From assembly GCA_050303415.1 (NCBI GenBank), contig JBNLBS010000018.1:1-64000 (forward strand): a DNA stretch of 64,000 nt, read 5' to 3'. The notes beneath the pieces were generated by a model, which saw nothing but the letters and a program-made list of their open reading frames with translations, did not search any database and was not told the DNA's origin. This document shows positions 17,909 through 25,094 of this stretch, piece by piece (positions within the stretch are counted from its first letter, which is position 1; the number at the start of each line of letters is the position of its first letter). The position numbers were made by a program, and so were the translations under genes. Source of the stretch: JBNLBS01 sp050303415 (GTDB lineage: Bacteria; Pseudomonadota; Gammaproteobacteria; Methylococcales; Methylomonadaceae).

Positions 17909-18394
17909 TTATTGTACAGATTGAGCGTCCAGCCATTCGATTAGTTCATCTTCTTTGACGATCCCCATATGGCGCGTCTCCTGGTTATGACGATCGAAAA
18001 AATGAATGACCGGTAATTCTCCGCGCCAGCGTTTGTTGATATCGGCATAGATTCGCTCTGGAAACTGTTCGCCAAACACCCAGGTTTGTTTAAGCTCCAA
18101 CTGACTGCGATTTAGCACTTCCCGAACAATTTCATCATCCAGAAAAGGATCGGTTGCAACGGTGATTACCGCGACTTCAGGATATTGTTTGTAAAGCTTG
18201 CCAAACATAGCCAGTTCTTTCATGCAATAGCTGCAACTTTCCGACCAGAATGCCAGAATAAAAGGTTTATCCCGATACTGTTGTTTGATCTCGGAAAAGC
18301 TCCCCTTGACAAAAGGCAGTATGGTCATTTCGGCTTTAGCAGTGTTGATTGTCAGTAGCATTAAGCCGGTTATCAGTAATAGGCGAGTTCTCAT
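17909..18394 (-). CDS. Periplasmic TlpA-like thioredoxin-family protein
   Basis: A 161-residue exported protein with signal peptide (cleavage near AKA, residue 21) and a thioredoxin fold carrying the redox motif SCSYCM. The strand ILAFWSESC precedes the motif and the cis-proline region is GELPVIHFF. It is likely a membrane-exported thiol reductant or oxidant of the TlpA/ResA type. It starts 6 bases downstream of the BNR-repeat lipoprotein and they are surely co-transcribed, suggesting that it serves that protein's cysteine cluster. Confidence 0.82.
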   Translation of the reverse strand: MRTRLLLITGLMLLTINTAKAEMTILPFVKGSFSEIKQQYRDKPFILAFWSESCSYCMKELAMFGKLYKQYPEVAVITVATDPFLDDEIVREVLNRSQLELKQTWVFGEQFPERIYADINKRWRGELPVIHFFDRHNQETRHMGIVKEDELIEWLDAQSVQ

Positions 18395-18400
18395 TTTTTT

Positions 18401-19657
18401 CTACAGTCTCTTGGTTGCCAGTTTTTGTTGTAGACCGTTGTTTTCGGTCCAGAGTGCTAAAAACCCTGTTTCGGTTTTGACAATACGCGGATGTGTTGCA
18501 CGCATTCCGGCATTTGAAATTTGTTGGGCTTTAGTCCAGCTAGTACCTTGATCTTGAGACTCAGCCATAAACACGGCAAGACTCTCTTCTCCCATCATAT
18601 CCCAGACTGCAATTACTCGACCATTATCGTGTGCGGCGATATCAGCATGGGTTGCAGATTCATCGCCCAGTTGTTTCGGGCTGGACCAACTGGCGCCATT
18701 GTCATTGGAATATAAATAATGTACGCCAAGATGTTCCTGATGCCCGGTACCGACCACAGCATGTAAACGGCTATGATCGTTGATTCGCTGAAAATCGAGC
18801 CCGCCGCCTATATGAGGACAGCCGTCAAACTGCCAATTGAATGCGCCGACATGGCTTAAACGTTGCCATTGTTGTCGCTTAATGACACCGATCGATAAAT
18901 CCGAAGGTTGTTTGTCACGGTAGAGGACATAGGTGTTGCCTGTGCTGTCTGATTTAATTGTATTCCAGCAGCATGAGCAGGTCAGGCTGTCCAGAGTAAT
19001 ATTTTTTTGCCAGCTCAGTCCGCCATCTATTGAGCGGGCATAATGAAGCGCCTGTGAGGCTTTTGTTTTTGTGTGCCCGTTACGACTGTCCAGCCAGACA
19101 GCATGCATAGCCTGGTTGTCAGCCGCCATATCGATATAACCGTGAGGGCCTTTTTTCCAGTCGGGAGGCGTTGCGGAGTAGTGCCAGGTTTGCCCGGCAT
19201 CATCACTTCTGGCCGCCATCATGGCACCGGCATTAAACCGGGCTTCGGGATCGTATTTTGTCCAGGTCGCTAAAATATTTTTACCCTGTACGGCTATTTG
19301 AGCGTCATTGCCGCGGAGCATTTTTATCGCCAGATTATCTGCATTAAGAACTTTTTGTGTTGCCGACCAGCTCTCTCCGCCGTTAGTGGAAAATTGATAC
19401 CACAGTGTTTTTTGTCCGTGTTGATGTTTACCGGTTAACAAATGCAGGCGATTATTATGGCCGACGATATCCAGGCTGATTATTCCTTCAGGCAGGTTAT
19501 GGTGTTTAGACCGGGTAACTTTAGCATGGCTCTTCTGCAAATCATCTGCAGGCTGATGCTGGTAAGCAGCACCGGACTTTTGAGCGTCAAAATTAGTTGA
19601 GCAGGCGGTATTCAATCCCAGCAAAATGATTAATAGATGAGGGAATTTTTTTTTCAT
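18401..19657 (-). CDS. BNR/Asp-box repeat lipoprotein (sialidase-like fold) with CxCC motif
   Basis: A 418-residue predicted lipoprotein (lipobox LNTAC). It has at least five Asp-box repeats (STNGGESWS, SDDAGQTWH, SIDGGLSWQ, SNDNGASWS, SQDQGTSWT), hence a six-bladed beta-propeller like a sialidase. A sialidase active site is not apparent, so a glycosidase role should not be assumed. A striking SLTCSCCWNT segment gives three closely spaced cysteines in the middle of the propeller, a possible metal or redox site. The TlpA-like gene follows immediately, and the membrane thiol-transfer protein lies further down the same strand. Confidence 0.8.
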   Translation of the reverse strand: MKKKFPHLLIILLGLNTACSTNFDAQKSGAAYQHQPADDLQKSHAKVTRSKHHNLPEGIISLDIVGHNNRLHLLTGKHQHGQKTLWYQFSTNGGESWSATQKVLNADNLAIKMLRGNDAQIAVQGKNILATWTKYDPEARFNAGAMMAARSDDAGQTWHYSATPPDWKKGPHGYIDMAADNQAMHAVWLDSRNGHTKTKASQALHYARSIDGGLSWQKNITLDSLTCSCCWNTIKSDSTGNTYVLYRDKQPSDLSIGVIKRQQWQRLSHVGAFNWQFDGCPHIGGGLDFQRINDHSRLHAVVGTGHQEHLGVHYLYSNDNGASWSSPKQLGDESATHADIAAHDNGRVIAVWDMMGEESLAVFMAESQDQGTSWTKAQQISNAGMRATHPRIVKTETGFLALWTENNGLQQKLATKRL

Positions 19658-19993
19658 GTTTATTAGTCGTAATTAAGCCGGAAGAGAGGTGCATTTTGCG
19701 TTTATAAACCATAAAAATCAACCTTGTTTAAAAGATTGATTACGCTCAACCGATTCATGTCGGGGGAGTATTTGATGCGATTGAGGAAAGAATAGTTTTG
19801 GGCGGAATGTCTCTTTATAAGGTTAGACAACCTGTCCCTAAAACAATACAATCCTGTTATATAAAGAGATCCGGTTGTACCGAAATTTTTCCAACCATAG
19901 CGATTATATTCAATTACCTACACAACCCGACATTTTGCCGGAGGCATGATTGAAAAACCGCTTATCAGTAAGCTTTGAAAAACCAGGACGAAC
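19658..19993. other. Divergent intergenic region
   Basis: 336 bases between the BNR lipoprotein and the cation exporter, presumably with promoters for both. No gene or confident operator was recognised. Confidence 0.35.
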
Positions 19994-20902
19994 ATGAGTC
20001 ACGATCACGATCACAACCATCAAATAACCAATTACAATTTCGCTTTTGGTGTCGGTATTACACTGAATATCATTTTTGTTGCCATCGAAGCTGGTTATGG
20101 CGTTCTAGCAGACTCGCTGGCACTGATAGCGGATGCCGGGCACAATTTAAGTGATGTTTTTAGTCTGCTACTGGCTCTTACAGCCAGTGTGCTGGCCAAA
20201 AAGGCTTCGACCGATAAGCGTACCTATGGCTTGCGCAAGGCGACGATAATGGCTTCGCTCGCCAGTGCAATTTTTTTGCTGGTTGCACTCGGCGGTATTA
20301 CCTGGGAAGCCATTGAGCGTTTGGGTAACCCGGCTCCGACAGAGGGTATGACGGTGATCGTGGTGGCTGCTATCGGGGTGGTAATCAACACTTTAACCGC
20401 ATTGCTTTTTATCAAAGGACAAAAGCACGATCTGAATATCAAAGCCGCATTTCTTCATATGGTGGCAGATGCAGCTGTTTCGCTGGGTGTTGTAATCGCC
20501 GGTTTATTTATTTTATTCAAAGGCTGGTTTTGGATCGACCCGTTTATCAGCCTGTTAATTGTCGTGGTGATTTTGGTCGGAACCTGGGGTTTGCTGAAAG
20601 ATTCGATGAACTATGCGATGGATGCCGTACCGGCGAGTGTTGATATTCCCGCACTCAGGCAATATCTCACCGGCTTTGACTTTGTCGATCATCTTCACGA
20701 CTTACATGTCTGGCCGTTAAGTACCACTGAAATTGCCCTGACTGTTCACCTGGTAGTCAATACCACGGAATTGGATAACGAATTTCTTACCAGTCTGCAG
20801 CAACATCTTCACGATCATTTCGGAATTGAGCATTCGACCATACAGGTTGAAACTTCCGCAGATGAAAATAACTGTATGCTTTTTAAACATACCTGCGTTT
20901 AA
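19994..20902 (+). CDS. Cation diffusion facilitator (CzcD/ZitB type zinc exporter)
   Basis: Inner-membrane proton-coupled exporter of zinc, cadmium or cobalt, 302 residues. It starts with a histidine-rich metal-binding tail (MSHDHDHNHQ). Six membrane helices follow with the paired transport-site motifs HNLSD (helix II) and HMVAD (helix V) intact. A C-terminal cytoplasmic ferredoxin-like domain has HDLHVWPLS and HDHFGIEH. An AGGA ribosome site precedes the ATG. It converges on the hydrolase to its right with a gap of only 9 bases. Confidence 0.93.
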   Translation: MSHDHDHNHQITNYNFAFGVGITLNIIFVAIEAGYGVLADSLALIADAGHNLSDVFSLLLALTASVLAKKASTDKRTYGLRKATIMASLASAIFLLVALGGITWEAIERLGNPAPTEGMTVIVVAAIGVVINTLTALLFIKGQKHDLNIKAAFLHMVADAAVSLGVVIAGLFILFKGWFWIDPFISLLIVVVILVGTWGLLKDSMNYAMDAVPASVDIPALRQYLTGFDFVDHLHDLHVWPLSTTEIALTVHLVVNTTELDNEFLTSLQQHLHDHFGIEHSTIQVETSADENNCMLFKHTCV

Positions 20903-20911
20903 AAGCTTTCG

Positions 20912-21583
20912 CTACTGTAACTGGCTGATCCATTTCACGCTGGTTTCAATTACTTCCTGCATCACTTCTTCCTGACTGCGGTTAAGTTTTTTTAATACTT
21001 TAAACGAATGGTCGCCGCCTTCGATAATATGAACTGCAGGGGGATTGGGTAAGGTGTCGATGCATTCGTATAGTCTGTCCAACTTGCATAAGGAATCGCG
21101 CGTGCCTTGAAAAAACAGCATAGGGCTACTGATGCTGGCCAGGTGTTCGAAGCGGGCTTTGTCGGGCTTGCCGGGCGCGTGTAAAGGGTAGCCGAAAGCG
21201 ATGATACCGCCGTAACCCGGATTTTCGCTGGCCAGCATCGTAGCATAACGTCCACCCATACTTTTACCGGAGAGGAATATTTTATCGGCAGATAAACCGG
21301 TTTTTTCTATCACGGTATCAATCACTCCTTGCCAGCAAGCTAATAAAACGGGAGCCCGATCCGGCGCTTTGCGTCCCTGTTCCATATAAGGGAAGTTAAA
21401 TTTCACGGTTAAAATGTTGTGTTTGGCAATGCCTTCATGCAGGGCGCAAATGAACTCAGAGTCCATATTTTTTCCGGCGCCGTGAGCAATGATCAAGGCT
21501 TTCTGATAGTTCTCTGGAATCAACCAGCTAGAAGATATTTTGCCTTTATCAGCAACGCTTATAGAATGATTTTCTGATCTCAT
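20912..21583 (-). CDS. Alpha/beta hydrolase (KANL3/Tex30-like)
   Basis: A 223-residue cytosolic alpha/beta-fold hydrolase. The nucleophile elbow is SGKSMGGRYA, the oxyanion segment is AHGAGKNMDS and the catalytic histidine lies in EGGDHSF. The acid is probably in QGTRDSLC. The substrate is unknown; dienelactone hydrolase-like or esterase activity is typical of the family. Its start lies back-to-back with the tRNA-Asp promoter. Confidence 0.85.
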   Translation of the reverse strand: MRSENHSISVADKGKISSSWLIPENYQKALIIAHGAGKNMDSEFICALHEGIAKHNILTVKFNFPYMEQGRKAPDRAPVLLACWQGVIDTVIEKTGLSADKIFLSGKSMGGRYATMLASENPGYGGIIAFGYPLHAPGKPDKARFEHLASISSPMLFFQGTRDSLCKLDRLYECIDTLPNPPAVHIIEGGDHSFKVLKKLNRSQEEVMQEVIETSVKWISQLQ

Positions 21584-21597
21584 TTTAATAATTATGC

Positions 21598-21625
21598 TTG
21601 ACGCTTTCGTTATTTGTTATAGAAT
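21598..21625 (+). promoter_or_regulatory. Sigma-70 promoter of tRNA-Asp
   Basis: A -35 box TTGACG (21598-21603) and a -10 box TAGAAT (21620-21625) are separated by 16 bases, followed by a G/C-rich CGCGC start region. The tRNA begins 15 bases after the -10 box. Confidence 0.7.
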
Positions 21626-21639
21626 ACGCGCTCTTCAAC

Positions 21640-21716
21640 GGAGCGGTAGTTCAGTTGGTTAGAATACCGGCCTGTCACGCCGGGGGTCGCGGGTTCGAGT
21701 CCCGTCCGCTCCGCCA
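21640..21716 (+). tRNA. tRNA-Asp (GTC)
   Basis: A 77-base cloverleaf. The acceptor stem GGAGCGG/CCGCTCC is perfect, the anticodon stem is CCGGC/GCCGG and the seven-base loop has anticodon GTC at 21674-21676. The T arm has GGGTTCGAGTCCC and the 3' CCA is encoded. Its 3' end lies 8 bases from the stop of the convergent Nif3-like gene. Confidence 0.98.
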
Positions 21717-21723
21717 ACTTATT

Positions 21724-22488
21724 TTATGCCGGGTTGTCACTGTCGATATAGACGCAGTCAACCTTGAATGCATCCCTTGTTTTTTCCATTAATGCCTGAA
21801 TGCCGAATTGTTCTGTGGCATGATGTCCGCCGGCAAACATATGGATACCGTTCTCCTGGCTTTCATGCCAGTCATGCTCGCTGATTTCTCCGGTAATATA
21901 CGCATCCAGTCCGTTTTTTGCTGCCAGTTTCCAGCCGTCATTGGCGCCCCCGGTAATGATGCCGACCGTTTCTATCATCACCCGCTCATCGTCAGAAGCC
22001 AGAATAACCGAATGCTGTAAAACCGATTCCAGTCTGGTTTTTAAGGTAGTCGCAGTCAAAGGCTTTTTAAAGCGCGCCTGAGTGCCTGTAGGGCAACCTT
22101 TGTAGTCACCAAAGGCTTGCATGGCCTCGCAATCAATTAACTGCGCCAAGCGGGCCGCATTACCGATATCCGGGTGTCCGTCCAACGGTAAATGATAACC
22201 GAACAAATTGATCTTATGTTCGACTAATGGAAATATGCGTTTGGCAAATGCGCCGGTCAGCGTTTTTGCCCCGTGAAACGACCAGAATAAGCCATGATGT
22301 ACCACCAATGCGTCGGCATGCCGGTCAGCCGCCTGCCGGATGGAATCACGGGTGGCGGAAACGGCAAAGGCAATTTTATCAATCTGCTGTTTGCCTTCCA
22401 CCTGCAAACCATTGGGACCGTAATCGGTGTATGTTTGCGGTTTGAGTAACTGCCGGTAGAAATCGTCAAGCTGTTGTCGTGTAACCAT
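21724..22488 (-). CDS. Nif3-like dinuclear metal centre protein (YbgI family)
   Basis: A 254-residue member of the Nif3/YbgI family, often annotated as type 2 GTP cyclohydrolase I. The two metal-binding clusters are visible as VVHHGLFW near residue 65 and GGHHATEQFG near residue 225. The family motif DYGPNGLQVEG lies near the N-terminus. Its cellular role is unsettled. The gene converges on tRNA-Asp. Confidence 0.93.
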   Translation of the reverse strand: MVTRQQLDDFYRQLLKPQTYTDYGPNGLQVEGKQQIDKIAFAVSATRDSIRQAADRHADALVVHHGLFWSFHGAKTLTGAFAKRIFPLVEHKINLFGYHLPLDGHPDIGNAARLAQLIDCEAMQAFGDYKGCPTGTQARFKKPLTATTLKTRLESVLQHSVILASDDERVMIETVGIITGGANDGWKLAAKNGLDAYITGEISEHDWHESQENGIHMFAGGHHATEQFGIQALMEKTRDAFKVDCVYIDSDNPA

Positions 22489-22570
22489 GTATTGAGTAAT
22501 GTTCGTTTAATAAAATTTTAAATTAAGCATAATCTAATTAATAAACCGTAAAGGCGCAAATTGAAAAACA

Positions 22571-22595
22571 GTAGAGACGCAATGCTTGCGTCTCT
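22571..22595. repeat. Dispersed palindromic repeat, copy 1
   Basis: A perfect palindrome with arms AGAGACGCAA/TTGCGTCTCT (22573-22595) around TGC, preceded by GT. The same element occurs at 33172-33195 and in variant form at 33263-33286 and 35141-35173, always between genes. Confidence 0.8.
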
Positions 22596-22620
22596 GTTTT
22601 AATCATTTAAATACTTATGA

Positions 22621-22686
22621 ATTGCCGCCAGATAATTTTAAAGGTTTCGGTCATAAGCGGATCAATGGCACTTACTTTCCGGTTGA
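22621..22686 (-). pseudogene. Duplicated 3' end of the Nudix gene
   Basis: These 66 bases repeat 23291-23356, the 3' end of the Nudix hydrolase gene, with only a handful of mismatches; the first 44 bases are identical. Read on the minus strand it encodes NRKVSAIDPLMTETFKII against NRKVGADDPLMTETFKII in the intact gene, then diverges at the C-terminus. The frame continues upstream into unrelated codons (DDYPTTVRQLL). It is the remnant of a duplication on the far side of the DUF559 cassette. Confidence 0.75.
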
Positions 22687-22810
22687 GTAATTGCCGGACT
22701 GTGGTCGGGTAATCATCGTTAAAATATATCAGAATATTTTTAAAAGAAGCATTTGATTCAAGGATTACTTTCTGGGGTTATCATTAAATTAGCTAATGAT
22801 TATGTTTTTA

Positions 22811-22845
22811 AGCCCTCTCCTGATGGAGAGGGTTGGGTGAGGAGA
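22811..22845 (+). repeat. Left inverted repeat of the DUF559 cassette
   Basis: It is the exact reverse complement of 23205-23239. It contains the internal palindrome CCCTCTCC/GGAGAGGG. Confidence 0.95.
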
Positions 22846-22861
22846 AAGTAAAAAATATTTT

Positions 22862-23209
22862 TTAGGTTTCAAGTTCTTCGATAACTGATCGAATTTGTTC
22901 TAGCACACTTTCAAGGTTCACAAACAAATCATTGTTCCAAAAACGAATAACTTTAAAACCTCGCTGATTGAGAAAGCGAGTTCTTTCCTTATCAACTTGT
23001 TCACTATGCTGTGAGCCATCCAATTCTATAATGAGGCTTAATTCCAGGCATACAAAATCAACAATATAGGGCTCAATAGAAAACTGTCTGCGGAATTTAT
23101 AATTTAAAAACCGTCGGTTTCTAAGTCGAAGCCATAAAATTTGTTCTGCATCTGTTTGGTTTTTTCTTAAATTCCGGGCTAAGTGTGAAAAAGTTATTTT
23201 AAAATCTCC
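22862..23209 (-). CDS. DUF559 / Vsr-like PD-(D/E)xK endonuclease, no standard start
   Basis: The open frame encodes 115 residues. It contains the full DUF559 core: ARNLRKNQTDAEQILWLRLR, the strand YIVDFVCLELSLIIELDGSQ with the catalytic-type Asp and Glu, then RGFKVIRFWNNDLF and a C-terminal helix. The family is related to very-short-patch-repair endonucleases; its own substrate is unsettled. The first codon after the upstream TGA is GGA, and no ATG, GTG or TTG precedes the conserved core. Either a rare start such as ATA or ATT is used, the protein is made by other means, or the start was lost. The ORF is tightly enclosed by inverted repeats. Confidence 0.7.
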   Translation of the reverse strand, partial: GDFKITFSHLARNLRKNQTDAEQILWLRLRNRRFLNYKFRRQFSIEPYIVDFVCLELSLIIELDGSQHSEQVDKERTRFLNQRGFKVIRFWNNDLFVNLESVLEQIRSVIEELET

Positions 23210-23239
23210 TCACCCAACCCTCTCCATCAGGAGAGGGCT
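23205..23239 (-). repeat. Right inverted repeat of the DUF559 cassette
   Basis: It is the exact reverse complement of 22811-22845 and overlaps the first codons of the DUF559 frame. Confidence 0.95.
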
Positions 23240-23276
23240 ATAAGCATTCTTGATATTTAAAATGATTGTCGGAAGT

Positions 23277-23771
23277 TTAACAACCAGTCAATTGCCGCCA
23301 GATAATTTTAAAGGTTTCGGTCATAAGCGGATCATCGGCACCCACTTTCCGGTTGATTTCATCATGACTAAACCAGTTGCCTTCATCAATCTCGTCCTTG
23401 TTTAAAATAAACGGCCCGTCATGTGTGCAACGATAAACCTGGATAAACTCCATACCCAGTTCGGGCGTGGCGGAAAGTTTAAAAAGAGGTTCCAGGCTTG
23501 CGGTAACGCCCAGCTCTTCCTGTATTTCCCGGTCGGCGCTGAAATTATAGTCTTCACCGGCATCAACGTGGCCGGCGGCAGAGGTATCCCATAAACCGGC
23601 ATTCAGGTCTTTTTGCATGGATCTTTTTTGCAGGAACAGCTGGCCCTGCCGATTAAACACGAGAATATGCACAGCCCGGTGGCGCAGTCCGTTGGCGTGA
23701 ATCAGGTTGCGGGGTTGCCGGTCGATAATGCAATCGTTTTTATCGACCACAGCGAGTAATTCGGTATACAT
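23277..23771 (-). CDS. Nudix hydrolase (isopentenyl-diphosphate isomerase-like/YfcD type)
   Basis: A 164-residue Nudix-fold enzyme. The Nudix box is complete (G-x5-E-x7-REIQEELGV, beginning at GHVDAGED) with the preceding GLWDTSAA strand, as in YfcD and IPP isomerase-like proteins. The substrate is unknown; hydrolysis of a nucleoside-diphosphate-linked compound is expected. The C-terminal 20 codons are duplicated at 22621-22686, beyond the DUF559 cassette. Confidence 0.9.
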   Translation of the reverse strand: MYTELLAVVDKNDCIIDRQPRNLIHANGLRHRAVHILVFNRQGQLFLQKRSMQKDLNAGLWDTSAAGHVDAGEDYNFSADREIQEELGVTASLEPLFKLSATPELGMEFIQVYRCTHDGPFILNKDEIDEGNWFSHDEINRKVGADDPLMTETFKIIWRQLTGC

Positions 23772-23875
23772 ATGAAGTCCAGGTGAGAAAGAATAGCCAC
23801 TGGATTTTAGGCTTTTATTGGACCAAGTCGCAAATTGGGTTTTAATTTAAAACAAGCCCGGACGTTTAAGATTTC

Positions 23876-25060
23876 TTAAAACGCATAATTAATACCAATT
23901 CGTGCACCGACAGATTCACGTTCGACCTCGTTAAATTTCATTTCTGCTGTTGAGCCATCAGCAAAGAATATTTTGTCCTTGCCGTTTTTATCGACTCGCC
24001 ATTTACGGTAATCAACCGACAAATTAAGCGACAAATCATCAATTAATTTAATTTGACTTCCAAGGGATGTTACCAGCCCGGTGCCTTCCGATTTTTGGAC
24101 AAAACTTTTGGGGTGAGCAAAGCTTTCCCGTAAGTTCCAGTTACCGGTGCCTTCATAATAGGTATAGTGATATTCTAACGCAGCAGAAAAACTGACCCAG
24201 TCGGCAAAACTGACTTGACTGTTAAATCCGGCCCAGGGGCCGTACCAAACGGCATCATAATCACTGTCCAGACCGCTAAAGGATCCGGTTGCAGGAATAG
24301 TCTGGAAGCCATCTTTAATTTTTAGATTCAAACTGTGATAAGAAAACCCCAGTTTGGGCGTCAGACTTAAATAAGGTTTGCGATAAACGGAGGGAATAAG
24401 ATCAACCTGGTAGCCCATCGAAAATGATCCGTCCAGGGTGTTGCCGCTATCACTGCGGTTATTGGAACGGGAGAACTCCTGAGTCCGGTTGTCGCCATAA
24501 TAATCAGAATCCTGATTATCGCCTTCCATAATCTCGCCATAAGCAACTTTACCTGAAAATATCCAGTTGCCGGGGGTTTTTACAGCGGTACCAATTTCCA
24601 CATCGACAATTTCAATATCATCCCAGCTTAGTTCTGACAATATATTGGGTGTTCCTGAGGGATGTGCCTTGTTCCAACTGAATTCTTCCACCCGATAGCC
24701 GCTGTCAACATAAAGTTCCACATCAATGGGCAATTCATCATTCTTGTTATACTCAGGATCTGCCGGCTCTTCTGTATAAATATCAACTTGATCATCGGCA
24801 TAGGAAAAATTAAGCGTCTCACCGTTTTCTTCAATGGGATCGGCCGGTGATTCTTGGGGGGAGTCGTTGGAAAATATCACCATATTCATGGTGATATTTT
24901 CAACAGGTACAGAAGTAACGGAACTTGATGAATCGGTTTTTGGCTGCTGGTAGATATGCATTTTCATATCAGGCAGCCCCGGCGCATTAACTGTGTTGGC
25001 CGTGACTGAGATCGAATAAACCACGAGTCCAGCTAATGACATTTTTTTATAAATAGTCAT
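23876..25060 (-). CDS. Outer-membrane beta-barrel protein downstream of the secretin
   Basis: A 394-residue exported protein. The signal peptide runs to about TVNA (residue 26). It is followed by a Ser/Asp/Glu-rich low-complexity domain and, from about residue 150, alternating amphipathic strands (WIFSGKVAYGE, LSLTPKLGFSYHSL, VSFSAALEYHYTYYEG) ending in the barrel-type terminus GINYAF. A pore or adhesin-anchor role is possible. The reading frame is open to 25144, overlapping the secretin gene, but the signal peptide begins at the ATG at 25060. As the last gene of the pilus operon it may take part in pilus secretion. Confidence 0.65.
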   Translation of the reverse strand: MTIYKKMSLAGLVVYSISVTANTVNAPGLPDMKMHIYQQPKTDSSSSVTSVPVENITMNMVIFSNDSPQESPADPIEENGETLNFSYADDQVDIYTEEPADPEYNKNDELPIDVELYVDSGYRVEEFSWNKAHPSGTPNILSELSWDDIEIVDVEIGTAVKTPGNWIFSGKVAYGEIMEGDNQDSDYYGDNRTQEFSRSNNRSDSGNTLDGSFSMGYQVDLIPSVYRKPYLSLTPKLGFSYHSLNLKIKDGFQTIPATGSFSGLDSDYDAVWYGPWAGFNSQVSFADWVSFSAALEYHYTYYEGTGNWNLRESFAHPKSFVQKSEGTGLVTSLGSQIKLIDDLSLNLSVDYRKWRVDKNGKDKIFFADGSTAEMKFNEVERESVGARIGINYAF

Positions 25061-25094
25061 ACCGTTTGTCACTGAGCTCAATGCATAATTAGCA

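Larger units (their letters stand above)
22811..23239. mobile_element. DUF559 cassette with perfect inverted repeats
   Basis: A 429-bp unit bounded by a 34-bp (35 with one inner pair) perfect inverted repeat at 22811-22845 and 23205-23239. Each repeat is itself a hairpin (CCCTCTCC, loop TGAT, GGAGAGGG) with a GTTGGGTGAGGAG tail. A single ORF fills the inside: its stop lies 16 bases from the left repeat and its frame opens inside the right repeat. The unit lies between two copies of the Nudix 3' end. It looks like a small self-contained mobile or repeat-spreading element, by analogy with REP/RAYT units. Confidence 0.7.

Noticed and set aside
18401..19657. True sialidase
   Set aside because: Asp-boxes show the propeller fold only; the catalytic Arg triad and Tyr/Glu pair could not be identified.
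21598..21792. Open frame across the tRNA-Asp gene
   Set aside because: It translates the tRNA and its promoter, a known artefact.
22811..23239. DUF559 gene as part of a restriction-modification system
   Set aside because: No methyltransferase is nearby and the ORF is isolated between inverted repeats.
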